A stretch of 64,000 nt of DNA from JAKAXS01 sp041940525 (GTDB taxonomy: Bacteria; Pseudomonadota; Alphaproteobacteria; Rhizobiales; Hyphomicrobiaceae): NCBI GenBank assembly GCA_041940525.1, contig JBGTSB010000009.1, positions 5,891-69,890 on the forward strand, read 5' to 3'. The notes beneath the pieces were generated by a model. The model did not search any database, was not told the DNA's origin, and was given only the letters and a program-made list of their open reading frames with translations. Made by a program: the position numbers and the translations under genes. Below are positions 42,649-50,852 of the stretch, one piece after another (the first letter of the stretch is position 1; each line of letters starts with the position of its first letter).

Positions 42649-43776
42649 ATGAACGGAGCCCGATCCGGAAAGACAGGCGTCGTCACCATTAATCTGCGGG
42701 CGATCGCGCGAAACTGGAAAGCGCTTGCTAAGCTCGTCACACCAGCTGAATGCAGCGCGGTTGTTAAGGCCGACGCCTACGGGCTGGGTGCGCGCAAGGT
42801 TATCCCGGCGCTTGCGCGGGCCGGCTGCAAAACGTTTTTTGTGGCAACGGCAGACGAGGCGGCCGAAGCTCGCGGACTTGCGCACAACGCCAATATCTTC
42901 GTTCTCGATGGACTGATCAGCGGATCAGAAGACACGCTGATCGCGGCCAATGCGATCCCTGTGTTGTCTGACCCGCAGGCAATCATGGACTGGTCGGACA
43001 TCGCAGCGAATAGACGCGCGCGCCTTCCCGTTGGTTTGCAGGTGGACAGCGGCCTCAATCGATTGGGCCTGACTGAGCAGGGCATTCTAGTGCTTTCTGA
43101 GCAAGAGCCGGTTTGGCGCAATCTCGATCCCCGGCTCGTGATGAGCCACCTAGCTTGTGCTGACGAGCCGGATAACAGGAAGAATGACGAACAGCTCGAA
43201 GCGTTTCAGCGCCTTGCCGCCTTGCTGCCCGCCGCGCCACGCTCGCTTGCCGCCTCTGACGGTTTAATGCTTGGTGAGCCTTACCATTGGGATCTCGTTC
43301 GGCCGGGTTATGCGCTTTACGGCGGCCAGGCCTTTCAAGGGGGGCGAACGCCAGTGGAGCCGGCCGTTCAGGCCGAAGCCGTCGTGTTGCAGGTTCGCGA
43401 TGTTCCGGCTGGTGAGTCCATTGGCTATTCGGCGACTTATCATACGAAGGAGCCGAGCCGCATCGCTACAATTGCGGCGGGATATGCCGACGGCATGTTT
43501 CGCAGCCTCAGTGCCGGTGATGGTGAAATTGGTGGATGTGTTTTCGTCAACGGCTTACGGGCACCGGTGGTTGGGCGTGTCTCAATGGACCTCATCACGA
43601 TTGACGTTTCTGGAGATGATTTTGCCGGTGTGAAGCGCGGTGATTGGGCAACGCTTATTGGGCCTGATCTGCCGATTGAGTTGGTCGGCGCGTCGGCCAG
43701 CACAATTGGCTATGAGGTGCTTACGAACTTGGGGCGGCGCTTTGCGCGAGTCTATCTGGACGGAGACCAAGACTAA
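42649..43776 (+). CDS. alr: Alanine racemase
   Basis: PLP enzyme making D-alanine for peptidoglycan. From ATG 42649 (375 residues): PLP Lys40 in VVKADAYGLG, and the second catalytic Tyr in IGYSATYHTK, with NGLRAPVVGRVSMDLITIDV in the C-terminal barrel-partner domain. The upstream open frame to 42523 overlaps dnaB and lacks similarity, so the ATG is preferred. The stop is next to the radA start (TAATATG). Confidence 0.97.
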   Translation: MNGARSGKTGVVTINLRAIARNWKALAKLVTPAECSAVVKADAYGLGARKVIPALARAGCKTFFVATADEAAEARGLAHNANIFVLDGLISGSEDTLIAANAIPVLSDPQAIMDWSDIAANRRARLPVGLQVDSGLNRLGLTEQGILVLSEQEPVWRNLDPRLVMSHLACADEPDNRKNDEQLEAFQRLAALLPAAPRSLAASDGLMLGEPYHWDLVRPGYALYGGQAFQGGRTPVEPAVQAEAVVLQVRDVPAGESIGYSATYHTKEPSRIATIAAGYADGMFRSLSAGDGEIGGCVFVNGLRAPVVGRVSMDLITIDVSGDDFAGVKRGDWATLIGPDLPIELVGASASTIGYEVLTNLGRRFARVYLDGDQD

Positions 43777-43777
43777 T

Positions 43778-45157
43778 ATGGCAAGATCTGCAAAGGGCGG
43801 CAGTTTCGTTTGCCAGAACTGTGGTGCGGTTTCGACGCGCTGGGCGGGCAAGTGTGCTCAGTGCGGCGAATGGAACACAATCACGGAAGAGACTGATGCC
43901 GGCCCCCCGCCGGGTTCCGGCATTACGCGTTCAACCAAGGGCCGGGCCGTTCCTCTTGAAACCTTGCAAGGCGCAGCTGAGGAAGCTCCGCGATTTTCTA
44001 CCGGCATTGCTGAACTCGACAGAGTAACCGGTGGCGGCATTGTGCCCGGTTCCGCTCTGCTCATTGGCGGCGAGCCTGGGATCGGGAAGTCGACGCTTCT
44101 GTTGCAACTGACGGCTCTGATGGCTCAAGCCGGTAGACGCACCATCTATTTTTCGGGGGAGGAAGCTGCTGCTCAGGTTCGCCTTCGGGCGGAACGGCTG
44201 GGGCTGGCTAAATCTCCGGTCGCCTTGGCGGCAGAAACCAACCTGGCAAACATTCTTGAGACTTTGGCAGGGGAAGAAAACGCCGATCTCATCGTGGTGG
44301 ACTCTGTCCAGACGCTTTGGTCGGACGCTTTGGACGCCGCCCCTGGTACGGTCAGCCAGGTGCGCGCCGCGTCGCAGTCGCTGATCCGCTATGCAAAAAG
44401 CCAGGGCGTCGCCCTATTGCTGGTCGGGCACGTTACCAAGGATGGACAAATCGCCGGTCCGAAGGTCGTCGAGCACATGGTTGACGCGGTTCTGTCATTC
44501 GAAGGCGATCAAGGGCATACGTTTCGTATCCTGCGTGCCACGAAGAACCGCTTTGGCGCGACGGACGAAATTGGCGTGTTCGAGATGGGCCAAAAGGGGC
44601 TGAGCGAGGTCGCGAACCCCTCCGAGCTCTTTCTCGGAGACCGGCAATCAACAGCGCCGGGCAGTGCCGTATTCGCCGGGATGGAGGGCACCCGCCCACT
44701 GCTCGTTGAAATCCAGGCCCTGGTCGCGCCCTCAAGCCTGGGCCAACCGCGTAGGGCCGTGGTCGGTTGGGATTCCAACCGCCTGTCCATGGTTTTGGCG
44801 GTTCTGGCCGCCCGATGCGGCGTTTCCTTTGGCCAGCATGACGTTTACCTCAATGTCGCTGGTGGACTGAAGATTGTTGAGCCAGCGGCCGACCTAGCCG
44901 CGGCAGCTGCCCTGCTCTCTTCCTATTCCAATGTGGCCATCTCACACGACAAAGCCTTTTTCGGAGAGATTTCACTGTCCGGAGCAGTCCGGCCCAGCGC
45001 CCACACGGCTCTGAGGCTGAAAGAGGCGCAAAAACTGGGGTTTGCTCATGCCGTTATGCCGGCCAGCGGCGAGACCTCGGTGGGCAAGGGGAAGTTCGCA
45101 CTCACGCGCATCAACCACCTCAAGGAGCTTGCAGATCAGCTGGCGCCGTGCAACTGA
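43778..45157 (+). CDS. radA: DNA repair protein RadA
   Basis: Branch-migration helicase of recombination. ATG 43778 (459 residues) was chosen because the N-terminal zinc finger begins there: CxxC pairs at Cys12/15 and Cys26/29 (VCQNCGA and KCAQCGEW). Then Walker A GGEPGIGKSTLL, the RadA motif KNRFGATDE, and a Lon-type C-terminal domain (HDVYLNVAGGLKI, SVGKGKFAL region). It follows alr with one base between and precedes cvpA. Family assignment is secure. Confidence 0.97.
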   Translation: MARSAKGGSFVCQNCGAVSTRWAGKCAQCGEWNTITEETDAGPPPGSGITRSTKGRAVPLETLQGAAEEAPRFSTGIAELDRVTGGGIVPGSALLIGGEPGIGKSTLLLQLTALMAQAGRRTIYFSGEEAAAQVRLRAERLGLAKSPVALAAETNLANILETLAGEENADLIVVDSVQTLWSDALDAAPGTVSQVRAASQSLIRYAKSQGVALLLVGHVTKDGQIAGPKVVEHMVDAVLSFEGDQGHTFRILRATKNRFGATDEIGVFEMGQKGLSEVANPSELFLGDRQSTAPGSAVFAGMEGTRPLLVEIQALVAPSSLGQPRRAVVGWDSNRLSMVLAVLAARCGVSFGQHDVYLNVAGGLKIVEPAADLAAAAALLSSYSNVAISHDKAFFGEISLSGAVRPSAHTALRLKEAQKLGFAHAVMPASGETSVGKGKFALTRINHLKELADQLAPCN

Positions 45158-45214
45158 GAGGCGGGGAAGGAATATCGTAGATGGCGGCCGAAGCCGCTGC
45201 ATGGGGGTTTTGCC

Positions 45215-45781
45215 ATGATCGGTCCATTGAGCTACCTGGACGCCGGGCTGATTGCCGTAGCGTTTATTTCGGGCATTCTCGCCATGTATCGCGGCTTCGC
45301 CAGAGAGATGCTGTCGATCATATCCTGGGCAGTCGCAGGCGCCGCCGTCCTCTATTTCGTGTTATTTCACAGGAAGTTCGCCGAAGACATGGCGGCGCAG
45401 ACCGGCACTCAGGTCGCCATTGCCCAGATCGCCATTGGCGCCGTTATCTTTCTGATCGTGCTGATCGTCGTTCACCTGATCACGGCCCGTATGTCGGATG
45501 CGCTGCTCGATACGCGCGTTGGCATGGTTGACCGCATCCTCGGCCTCATCTTCGGTGTTCTGCGCGGGTTTTTGCTGATCGTCATTCCTTACATGTTCTA
45601 CCAACACTTTTTCCCGGACGAGACCAAACACTTCGACTGGGTCCGAAATTCTCAATCCCTGCCTTACATTAAGGCGACGGGAGAGAGCTTGCAGACGATG
45701 TTGGTGAACTATGTACCGTCGTCGCTGACCGATCCGTCGGCTGCGCCAGACGCCCCAGACGCACCAGCCAGCGAGCAATAG
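45215..45781 (+). CDS. cvpA: CvpA family membrane protein
   Basis: Polytopic inner-membrane protein of 188 residues with four hydrophobic segments (YLDAGLIAVAFISGILAMY, EMLSIISWAVAGAAVLYFVL, AIAQIAIGAVIFLIVLIVVHL, ILGLIFGVLRGFLLIVI). The tail is periplasmic or cytoplasmic with DPSAAPDAPDAP. CvpA is named for colicin V export in E. coli; its role is unsettled. Positioned between radA and purF as in many proteobacteria, consistent with co-transcription. Confidence 0.93.
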   Translation: MIGPLSYLDAGLIAVAFISGILAMYRGFAREMLSIISWAVAGAAVLYFVLFHRKFAEDMAAQTGTQVAIAQIAIGAVIFLIVLIVVHLITARMSDALLDTRVGMVDRILGLIFGVLRGFLLIVIPYMFYQHFFPDETKHFDWVRNSQSLPYIKATGESLQTMLVNYVPSSLTDPSAAPDAPDAPASEQ

Positions 45782-45944
45782 CCGGCTGAGATTTCCTGTT
45801 TACCCGCGTCAAAGGCGACCTGGATTCCCTGGGCAGTTATCATATATCTGTCACAAACCTAGTCGTGGCCACTCAACAAGTGTATGAGGCGGCCAGACGT
45901 GTTAGTATCTGTACGGGCGACGGGTGCTTGAGCGGGAGGCAGCC

Positions 45945-47444
45945 ATGACGCACGAATTGGGCGATTGCGACGACGGCCAGCAACGAGATTTCGGGTACTC
46001 ACGCTACGGCGATGACCGGTTGCGTGAAGAGTGTGGGGTCTTCGGGATTTTTGACTTTCCCGATGCCGCGGCACTTACAGCCCTAGGCCTCCATGCGCTG
46101 CAACATCGCGGACAGGAAGCATGCGGTATCGTCGCGTTTGACGGTAAGCAGTTCCACACCGAACGCCGGCACGGGCTCGTCGGCGACAACTTCAACAAAG
46201 CAAGCGTTATGGAGCGACTGGCCGGGCGGATGGCAATTGGTCATAACCGGTATTCGACAACAGGTGGCACGGCGCAGCTTCGTAATATTCAGCCTTTGTT
46301 CGCAGACCTCGATAGTGGCGGGATTGCGCTGGCCCACAACGGGAACATCACAAACGCGTTGACGCTGCGGCGTGAACTTATTTCGTCTGGCGCGATCTGC
46401 CAGTCTACATCCGACAGTGAAGTCATTTTGCATCTGCTCGCACGCAGCGGGCGTCCGCGGGTTGTAGATCGTTTCGTTGAGGCGTTGCGGCGGCTTGAAG
46501 GGGCCTACGCCCTCGTTTGTCTCACCAACGATATGATGATCGGTGCGCGCGACCCAATCGGTATTCGTCCGCTTGTCCTCGGGCGCCTTGATTCGTCATA
46601 CGTGCTGGCGTCGGAAACGTGTGCGCTTGATATGGTCGGCGCCGAGTTCGTTCGCGAAATCGAAAACGGCGAGGTAGTCGTCATCACGGATGCCGGGATC
46701 GAGAGCCACCGCCCGTTCCCACCACGCCCGGCGCGCCCTTGCATCTTCGAATACATCTATTTCGCCCGTCCCGATAGCATCGTTGGTGGGCGTTCTGTTT
46801 ACGACATCCGCAAACGCATGGGCGTTGAGTTGGCTAAAGAAGCGCCAGTCGAGATCGACTTGGTTGTACCCGTGCCGGACTCCGGTGTGCCAGCCTCGAT
46901 TGGTTACGCGCAGGAATCGGGCAAGCCATTCGAGCTTGGCATCATCCGTAACCACTATGTCGGGCGCACGTTCATTGCGCCGGAACAGCGCATCCGGCAA
47001 CTGGGTGTGAAGCTCAAGCATTCGGCGAATGCGGGCGTCGTACGCGGCAAGCGCATCGTTTTGATCGACGACAGCATCGTACGTGGCACCACGTCGAAGA
47101 AGATTGTTCAGATGATGTATGAAGCAGGTGCGAAAGAAGTCCATATGCGCATCGCCTCGCCGCCCATCACCCATTCCGACTACTACGGCATCGATACGCC
47201 GAGCCGTCATGACTTGCTGGCTGCGAACATGGACCTTGAGGGGATGCGCAAGTTTATGGGTGCCAAGTCACTGGCATTCATGTCGGTCGACGCAATCTAT
47301 CGTGCCGTTGGCTACGATGCGCGCGATCCGGAGAGCCCGCAATTCACCGATCATTGCTTCACGGGCGAGTATCCCACGCAGCTCACAGACCAGAATGGCG
47401 GCGCACCATCAGAACAGTTGTCGCTGTTGGCGGAAGTCGGCTAA
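45945..47444 (+). CDS. purF: Amidophosphoribosyltransferase PurF
   Basis: First committed step of purine synthesis: PRPP plus glutamine to phosphoribosylamine. From ATG 45945 (499 residues; GGGAGG ribosome site five bases before), a 29-residue propeptide-like leader precedes the catalytic Cys30 (REECGVFGIF). The PRPP loop VLIDDSIVRGTTS is present. Compared with the B. subtilis enzyme, only two of four [4Fe-4S] ligands are kept (Cys in RPCIFEYIYF and in DHCFTG); Asp and Thr replace the others, so no cluster is expected. The upstream GTG at 45924 is less likely. Confidence 0.96.
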   Translation: MTHELGDCDDGQQRDFGYSRYGDDRLREECGVFGIFDFPDAAALTALGLHALQHRGQEACGIVAFDGKQFHTERRHGLVGDNFNKASVMERLAGRMAIGHNRYSTTGGTAQLRNIQPLFADLDSGGIALAHNGNITNALTLRRELISSGAICQSTSDSEVILHLLARSGRPRVVDRFVEALRRLEGAYALVCLTNDMMIGARDPIGIRPLVLGRLDSSYVLASETCALDMVGAEFVREIENGEVVVITDAGIESHRPFPPRPARPCIFEYIYFARPDSIVGGRSVYDIRKRMGVELAKEAPVEIDLVVPVPDSGVPASIGYAQESGKPFELGIIRNHYVGRTFIAPEQRIRQLGVKLKHSANAGVVRGKRIVLIDDSIVRGTTSKKIVQMMYEAGAKEVHMRIASPPITHSDYYGIDTPSRHDLLAANMDLEGMRKFMGAKSLAFMSVDAIYRAVGYDARDPESPQFTDHCFTGEYPTQLTDQNGGAPSEQLSLLAEVG

Positions 47445-47453
47445 TACACGCGC

Positions 47454-48194
47454 ATGTCTCGGAACGATCAACTGGACGGCCGCCTCGCATTTGTCACCGG
47501 AGCTTCGCGCGGTCTTGGAAGGGCCGTCGCGCTCGCGTTAGCAAAACGTGGCGCGCACGTTATCGCGACCGCAAGGACGAACGGCGCGCTTGAAGATTTA
47601 GACGATGCCATTCGCGCTTTCGGCGGTTCGGCGACGTTGCTGCCGCTAGACCTTTCAAAAACCGAAAAGCTCGACCAGCTGGGTCCGACGATCTTTCAAC
47701 GTTGGACGCATCTCGACATTTTGGTGGCCAACGCCGGGATTTTGGGGCCGCTTTCTCCTCTTCCGCACGTTACGGCTGATGCTTGGAACGCGGTGATTGA
47801 TACAAACCTTTCTGCCAACTGGCGCTTGATCCGCACGTTTGATCCGTTGCTACAGCGCTCATCTGCCGGACGTGCCGTATTCATTACGTCAGGCGCGGCG
47901 AGCGCCAAGTATGCCTACTGGGGGCCCTACGCTGTTTCCAAGGCGGGCCTGGAAGCGCTGGCTAAGACGTATGCTTTGGAAAACGAGAGCACGGACTTGA
48001 AGATTAACGTCGCCGATCCGGGTCCGATGTCGACGGCGATGCGCGCCAAGGCATTTCCAGGCGAAGATCCCAAGACTATTCCGCGTCCTGAAGACGTGGC
48101 CGAAATGGTCGTTGAGTTGTGCCTTCCGGGCGAAACCCGAAACGGAAGTATCGTTCGCTATCGTGAGTGGTCGAAAGATCGCGCGAAATCTTAG
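47454..48194 (+). CDS. Short-chain dehydrogenase/reductase
   Basis: NAD(P)-dependent SDR of 246 residues. Cofactor motif VTGASRGLGRAVA (14-26), NAG (in LVANAGILGPL), catalytic Ser in FITSGAASAKYAYW and Tyr-Lys in YAVSKAG. The start ATG lies nine bases after purF, so it is co-transcribed; a purF-SDR neighbour is common in Hyphomicrobiales. Its substrate is not known. Confidence 0.92.
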   Translation: MSRNDQLDGRLAFVTGASRGLGRAVALALAKRGAHVIATARTNGALEDLDDAIRAFGGSATLLPLDLSKTEKLDQLGPTIFQRWTHLDILVANAGILGPLSPLPHVTADAWNAVIDTNLSANWRLIRTFDPLLQRSSAGRAVFITSGAASAKYAYWGPYAVSKAGLEALAKTYALENESTDLKINVADPGPMSTAMRAKAFPGEDPKTIPRPEDVAEMVVELCLPGETRNGSIVRYREWSKDRAKS

Positions 48195-48244
48195 GCAGAT
48201 GCGCCGCCCGAGCTTTTCTCCCACGCGGATCCCGTAAACTTTGC

Positions 48245-48269
48245 TGAACTTCTCTGCTGCTGACGCGTT
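48245..48269 (+). promoter_or_regulatory. Candidate EcfG-type general stress promoter
   Basis: TGAAC (48245-48249), 16-base spacer, CGTT (48266-48269). It differs from the alphaproteobacterial EcfG consensus GGAAC-N16/17-CGTT in one base. Transcription would begin near 48277, 90 bases before the repeat-protein start. Confidence 0.4.
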
Positions 48270-48368
48270 TTGGCGGCACGGACTTGGAGTATAGGCCGGT
48301 ATTTGCCTGCTCTGAAGACGTGCGCGTCGCCATGCGTGCGACTAACGATAATGAATAGAGAGGATGTC

Positions 48369-48905
48369 ATGAAACGTTTGATGATTGCCATGATGGCTGC
48401 GGTTTCCATTCCAGCTTTGGCTGCAGCACAGACGCAAATCGACACAGATAAGGCCCCTCAGAAGCAGCTGAATGAGGCTGTTCCGACGATGAAGAACCCT
48501 GAGGGCACTGATGGAATGCATCCGCCGCAGAAGGCGATGGATGAGGCTACAGAAAGTCAGAAGCCTTCCAGCGCATCCACGGGTGCCAGCACTGGCGAGA
48601 GTGGATCGTCTGCTGCGACTGCGACAGATCCCAAGATGGAAAACACGCAGTCCTCGTCGGACAAGCAGCACGCTCCCCAGGAAATGCTGAACGAAGCAAC
48701 GCCGACCATGAAGAATCCTGAGGGAACCGACGGTTTGCATCCGCCACAGAAGGCCATGGATAAGGCAACCGACCTTGAGAAGGCACCTAGTGCTGCTACG
48801 GGTGACAGCACGGGTGAGAGTGGTTCGTCTACCTGGAACGCTGACGAGAATAAAAACGCTAGTGAAAAGGCTGCGCCTTCTAGCGAAGAGAAGAACAGTC
48901 AGTAA
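48369..48905 (+). CDS. Secreted protein with two tandem 54-residue repeats, unrecognised
   Basis: Unrecognised. ATG 48369 has AGAGAGG upstream. The 178-residue product has a signal peptide (MKRLMIAMMAAVSIPALAAA, cut near AAAQ at 20) and no cysteine. Two near-copies, residues 29-82 and 102-155 (period 73), share NEA-PTMKNPEGTDG, HPPQKAMD-AT and STGESGSS. The rest is Ser/Thr/Ala-rich and low in hydrophobics, so it is likely disordered in the periplasm. The repeat unit at DNA level suggests a duplication (48453-48614 and 48672-48833). Terminated by a strong hairpin at 48929. A stress role is inferred from the promoter. Confidence 0.7.
   Translation: MKRLMIAMMAAVSIPALAAAQTQIDTDKAPQKQLNEAVPTMKNPEGTDGMHPPQKAMDEATESQKPSSASTGASTGESGSSAATATDPKMENTQSSSDKQHAPQEMLNEATPTMKNPEGTDGLHPPQKAMDKATDLEKAPSAATGDSTGESGSSTWNADENKNASEKAAPSSEEKNSQ
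48453..48833 (+). repeat. Tandem coding repeat, two copies of about 162 bp
   Basis: Copies at 48453-48614 and 48672-48833 encode nearly identical 54-residue units, separated by 57 bases of Ser/Thr-rich code. Internal duplication within the gene. Confidence 0.75.
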
Positions 48906-48928
48906 TTCATTGCTGAGAGACCAAGAGC

Positions 48929-48958
48929 AAAGGCCGCCGGTACTCCGGCGGCCTTTTT
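48929..48958. terminator. Bidirectional terminator between repeat-protein gene and DUF3309 gene
   Basis: AAAGGCCGCCGG / CCGGCGGCCTTT form a 12-bp stem with loop TACT (48929-48956), followed by TT on the plus strand. The minus strand has a three-T run after the stem, so it can end both the plus gene and the DUF3309 gene at 48961. Confidence 0.85.
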
Positions 48959-48960
48959 CG

Positions 48961-49119
48961 TTAGATCCGGCCAAGCAAAGCCAGAATGAGCAGGATGATG
49001 AGAATGGTGCCGACGAGGCCGGACGGGCCATAACCCCATCCGCGGCTGTGCGGCCAAGATGGGAGGGCGCCGATGAGCGCCAAAATGAGAATAATTATGA
49101 GAATAGTTGTAAGGGTCAT
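48961..49119 (-). CDS. DUF3309 family small membrane protein
   Basis: A 52-residue peptide, easily missed. The sequence has two hydrophobic helices (TTILIIILILALIGALP and VGTILIILLILALLG) around the conserved PSWPHSRGWGYGPSG turn, exactly the DUF3309 pattern. Function is unknown; members are frequent in stress-regulated loci of alphaproteobacteria. The ATG has GGAGG eight bases upstream. Its 3' end abuts the shared terminator, and an EcfG-like promoter lies 33 bases upstream. Confidence 0.85.
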   Translation of the reverse strand: MTLTTILIIILILALIGALPSWPHSRGWGYGPSGLVGTILIILLILALLGRI

Positions 49120-49151
49120 TACATAGGCCTCCACGAGTTAAGTGGAAGCTG

Positions 49152-49177
49152 AATGCTCAGCGCGCAATTTTTGTTCC
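49152..49177 (-). promoter_or_regulatory. Candidate EcfG-type general stress promoter for DUF3309
   Basis: On the minus strand GGAAC (49173-49177), 17-base spacer, CATT (49152-49155); one base off the GGAAC-N16/17-CGTT consensus. Transcription would start near 49145, giving a short leader of about 25 bases. Confidence 0.5.
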
Positions 49178-49286
49178 TGACAAGTGCAGCAGCCGCAATG
49201 CGAGACCCTTTTAATCCGTATGCCGTCGATTGGCATGCGAATTGATACGTCCTTTCCCGAGAATTAATCGTTCGGGAGATTGTATC

Positions 49287-49976
49287 ATGATGGGATCAGC
49301 ACACGCTGTTTTGGTGTTCTGCGCCGTCGCTTTGGTTAGCCTTGTCATCGGGCATCTGTTTCAGTTGAAAAGTCTGCGCGCTTCATTGGCCTACGTGACG
49401 ATCGGTGCTTGGACGGCCGCCATGGCATTTGCAGTCCACGCGGCGGCCTGGGCCAAAGTGGAGGTCACTCCCGAGATTCCCACCGAGTTTGCTCAAACGT
49501 TGCCCCTCCGCGACTGTTCAGTATGTCCAGCGATGACACGTATTCCGGGCGGAACATTAAGGTATGAGCACAGCGACGGGCGTGTTGTGAGCTACAAGAT
49601 CTGGCCCGGCTTCTTGATATCTGAAAGGCCTGTCTCGCGCCGTTCCTATGCAGCGTTTGTTAAGGAAACCGGCCGCGCTTACACGGATTGCACGGCGGGT
49701 GCCGGTCTCGATATTCCCGAAACCTGTGTGTCGCGTGATGACGCTGAAGCTTATGCGCAATGGCTCATCAGCAAGTCGTCGCAGCCGTATGAACTGCCAA
49801 GTGACGTGCAATGGCGGCACGCCGTGAAGGCTTCCAAGGTCCAGGCTGGGATTGAAATCTCTCCCGCCGTGCCGGAATTGGTCGGAGACTGCGACGGTCA
49901 ATGTGTTCCGCGTAATGCTGCCACAACCGGCCGGCCGTTCCGTCTCATGCGCCGTCTGTCTTTGTCGTTGAACTGA
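49287..49976 (+). CDS. Membrane protein with a compact FGE-sulfatase (SUMF1-like) domain
   Basis: From ATG 49287 (229 residues; an earlier frame is open to 49230): two N-terminal membrane helices (HAVLVFCAVALVSLVIG and AYVTIGAWTAAMAFAVHAAAW), then a periplasmic SUMF1-like domain with RDCSVCPAMTRIPGG (Cys77, Cys80), PVSRRSYAAFVKETGR, DDAEAYAQWL and ELPSDVQWRHAV, ending in TTGRPFRLMRRL. The domain is about 150 residues instead of the usual 230 or more. The catalytic GSWxxxP/Cys motif of formylglycine-generating enzyme is missing, so it probably does not act on sulfatases. Possible ribosome site GGGAGA. Role unknown. Confidence 0.7.
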   Translation: MMGSAHAVLVFCAVALVSLVIGHLFQLKSLRASLAYVTIGAWTAAMAFAVHAAAWAKVEVTPEIPTEFAQTLPLRDCSVCPAMTRIPGGTLRYEHSDGRVVSYKIWPGFLISERPVSRRSYAAFVKETGRAYTDCTAGAGLDIPETCVSRDDAEAYAQWLISKSSQPYELPSDVQWRHAVKASKVQAGIEISPAVPELVGDCDGQCVPRNAATTGRPFRLMRRLSLSLN

Positions 49977-50042
49977 GGGTGCTTTGCACGATGCGCCAAT
50001 CTGGGTTATGGGCAGCCGGGTTCGTATCCAATAGAGTTCGCT

Positions 50043-50852
50043 ATGCTCATCGACCACCACTGTCATTTGGATTTTCCCCAGTTCGCGAGCGATCTGGATG
50101 GGCTGATCGCACGCGCTGGGGACGCCGGCGTTGGCGTGATGATTACGATTTCAACGCGCATTCGCCAGTTCGATCGCGTGCTCGCGGTCGCTGAGCGGTT
50201 CGACAATGTCTACTGCTCTGTTGGGACGCATCCTCACAACGCGCATGAAGAACTCGACATTCCGGTGAGCGAAATCGTGCGGCTGTCGCGGCATCCGAAG
50301 GTCGTGGCAATCGGCGAAGCTGGGCTGGATTACTATTACAAGAATTCAACACCAGACGCGCAGGCTGAGGGCTTTCGCAATCACATCGCTGCTGCGCGGG
50401 AAACTGGGCTGCCGTTGGAGATCCACACGCGCGAAGCCGATGCGGATACGATTGCGATTTTGGAAGACGAGCACGCTAAGGGCCCCTTCCCCGCCGTGTT
50501 GCATTGCTTCACCGGCGGCGAAGCTCTGGCCAAGCGCGCCGTTGAGCTTGGCCTGTATGTTTCGTTTTCTGGTGTGATCAGCTTCAAAAAATCAGATGAG
50601 CTGCGAGCTGTCGCGGCTGCGCTACCGCTGGATCGCTTATTGGTTGAGACAGACGCACCGTATTTGGCGCCGGAACCGTTTCGGGGCAAGACAAACGAAC
50701 CAGCTTATGTCGCGCATACGGCGGCGGCGCTTGCCAAGGCGCGTGGCATCTCTGTCGAAGACATAGCTGCTGCGACGACGGCAAACGTTATGCGGCTGTA
50801 CCAAAAAATTCCGCGATCGCATGCGCCCGCAGCGACGGGCACGGCGGCATGA
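50043..50852 (+). CDS. tatD: TatD family metal-dependent DNase
   Basis: TIM-barrel metallohydrolase with 3'-5' DNA exonuclease activity in E. coli. Metal-site pattern is intact: His6 and His8 (DHHCHLD), Glu92 (GEAGLDYYY), His128 (EIHTREA), His154 (HCFTGG) and Asp204 (ETDAPYLAPEP). 269 residues. It overlaps the next gene by four bases (ATGA), and starts 66 bases after the SUMF1-like gene. Confidence 0.96.
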   Translation: MLIDHHCHLDFPQFASDLDGLIARAGDAGVGVMITISTRIRQFDRVLAVAERFDNVYCSVGTHPHNAHEELDIPVSEIVRLSRHPKVVAIGEAGLDYYYKNSTPDAQAEGFRNHIAAARETGLPLEIHTREADADTIAILEDEHAKGPFPAVLHCFTGGEALAKRAVELGLYVSFSGVISFKKSDELRAVAAALPLDRLLVETDAPYLAPEPFRGKTNEPAYVAHTAAALAKARGISVEDIAAATTANVMRLYQKIPRSHAPAATGTAA

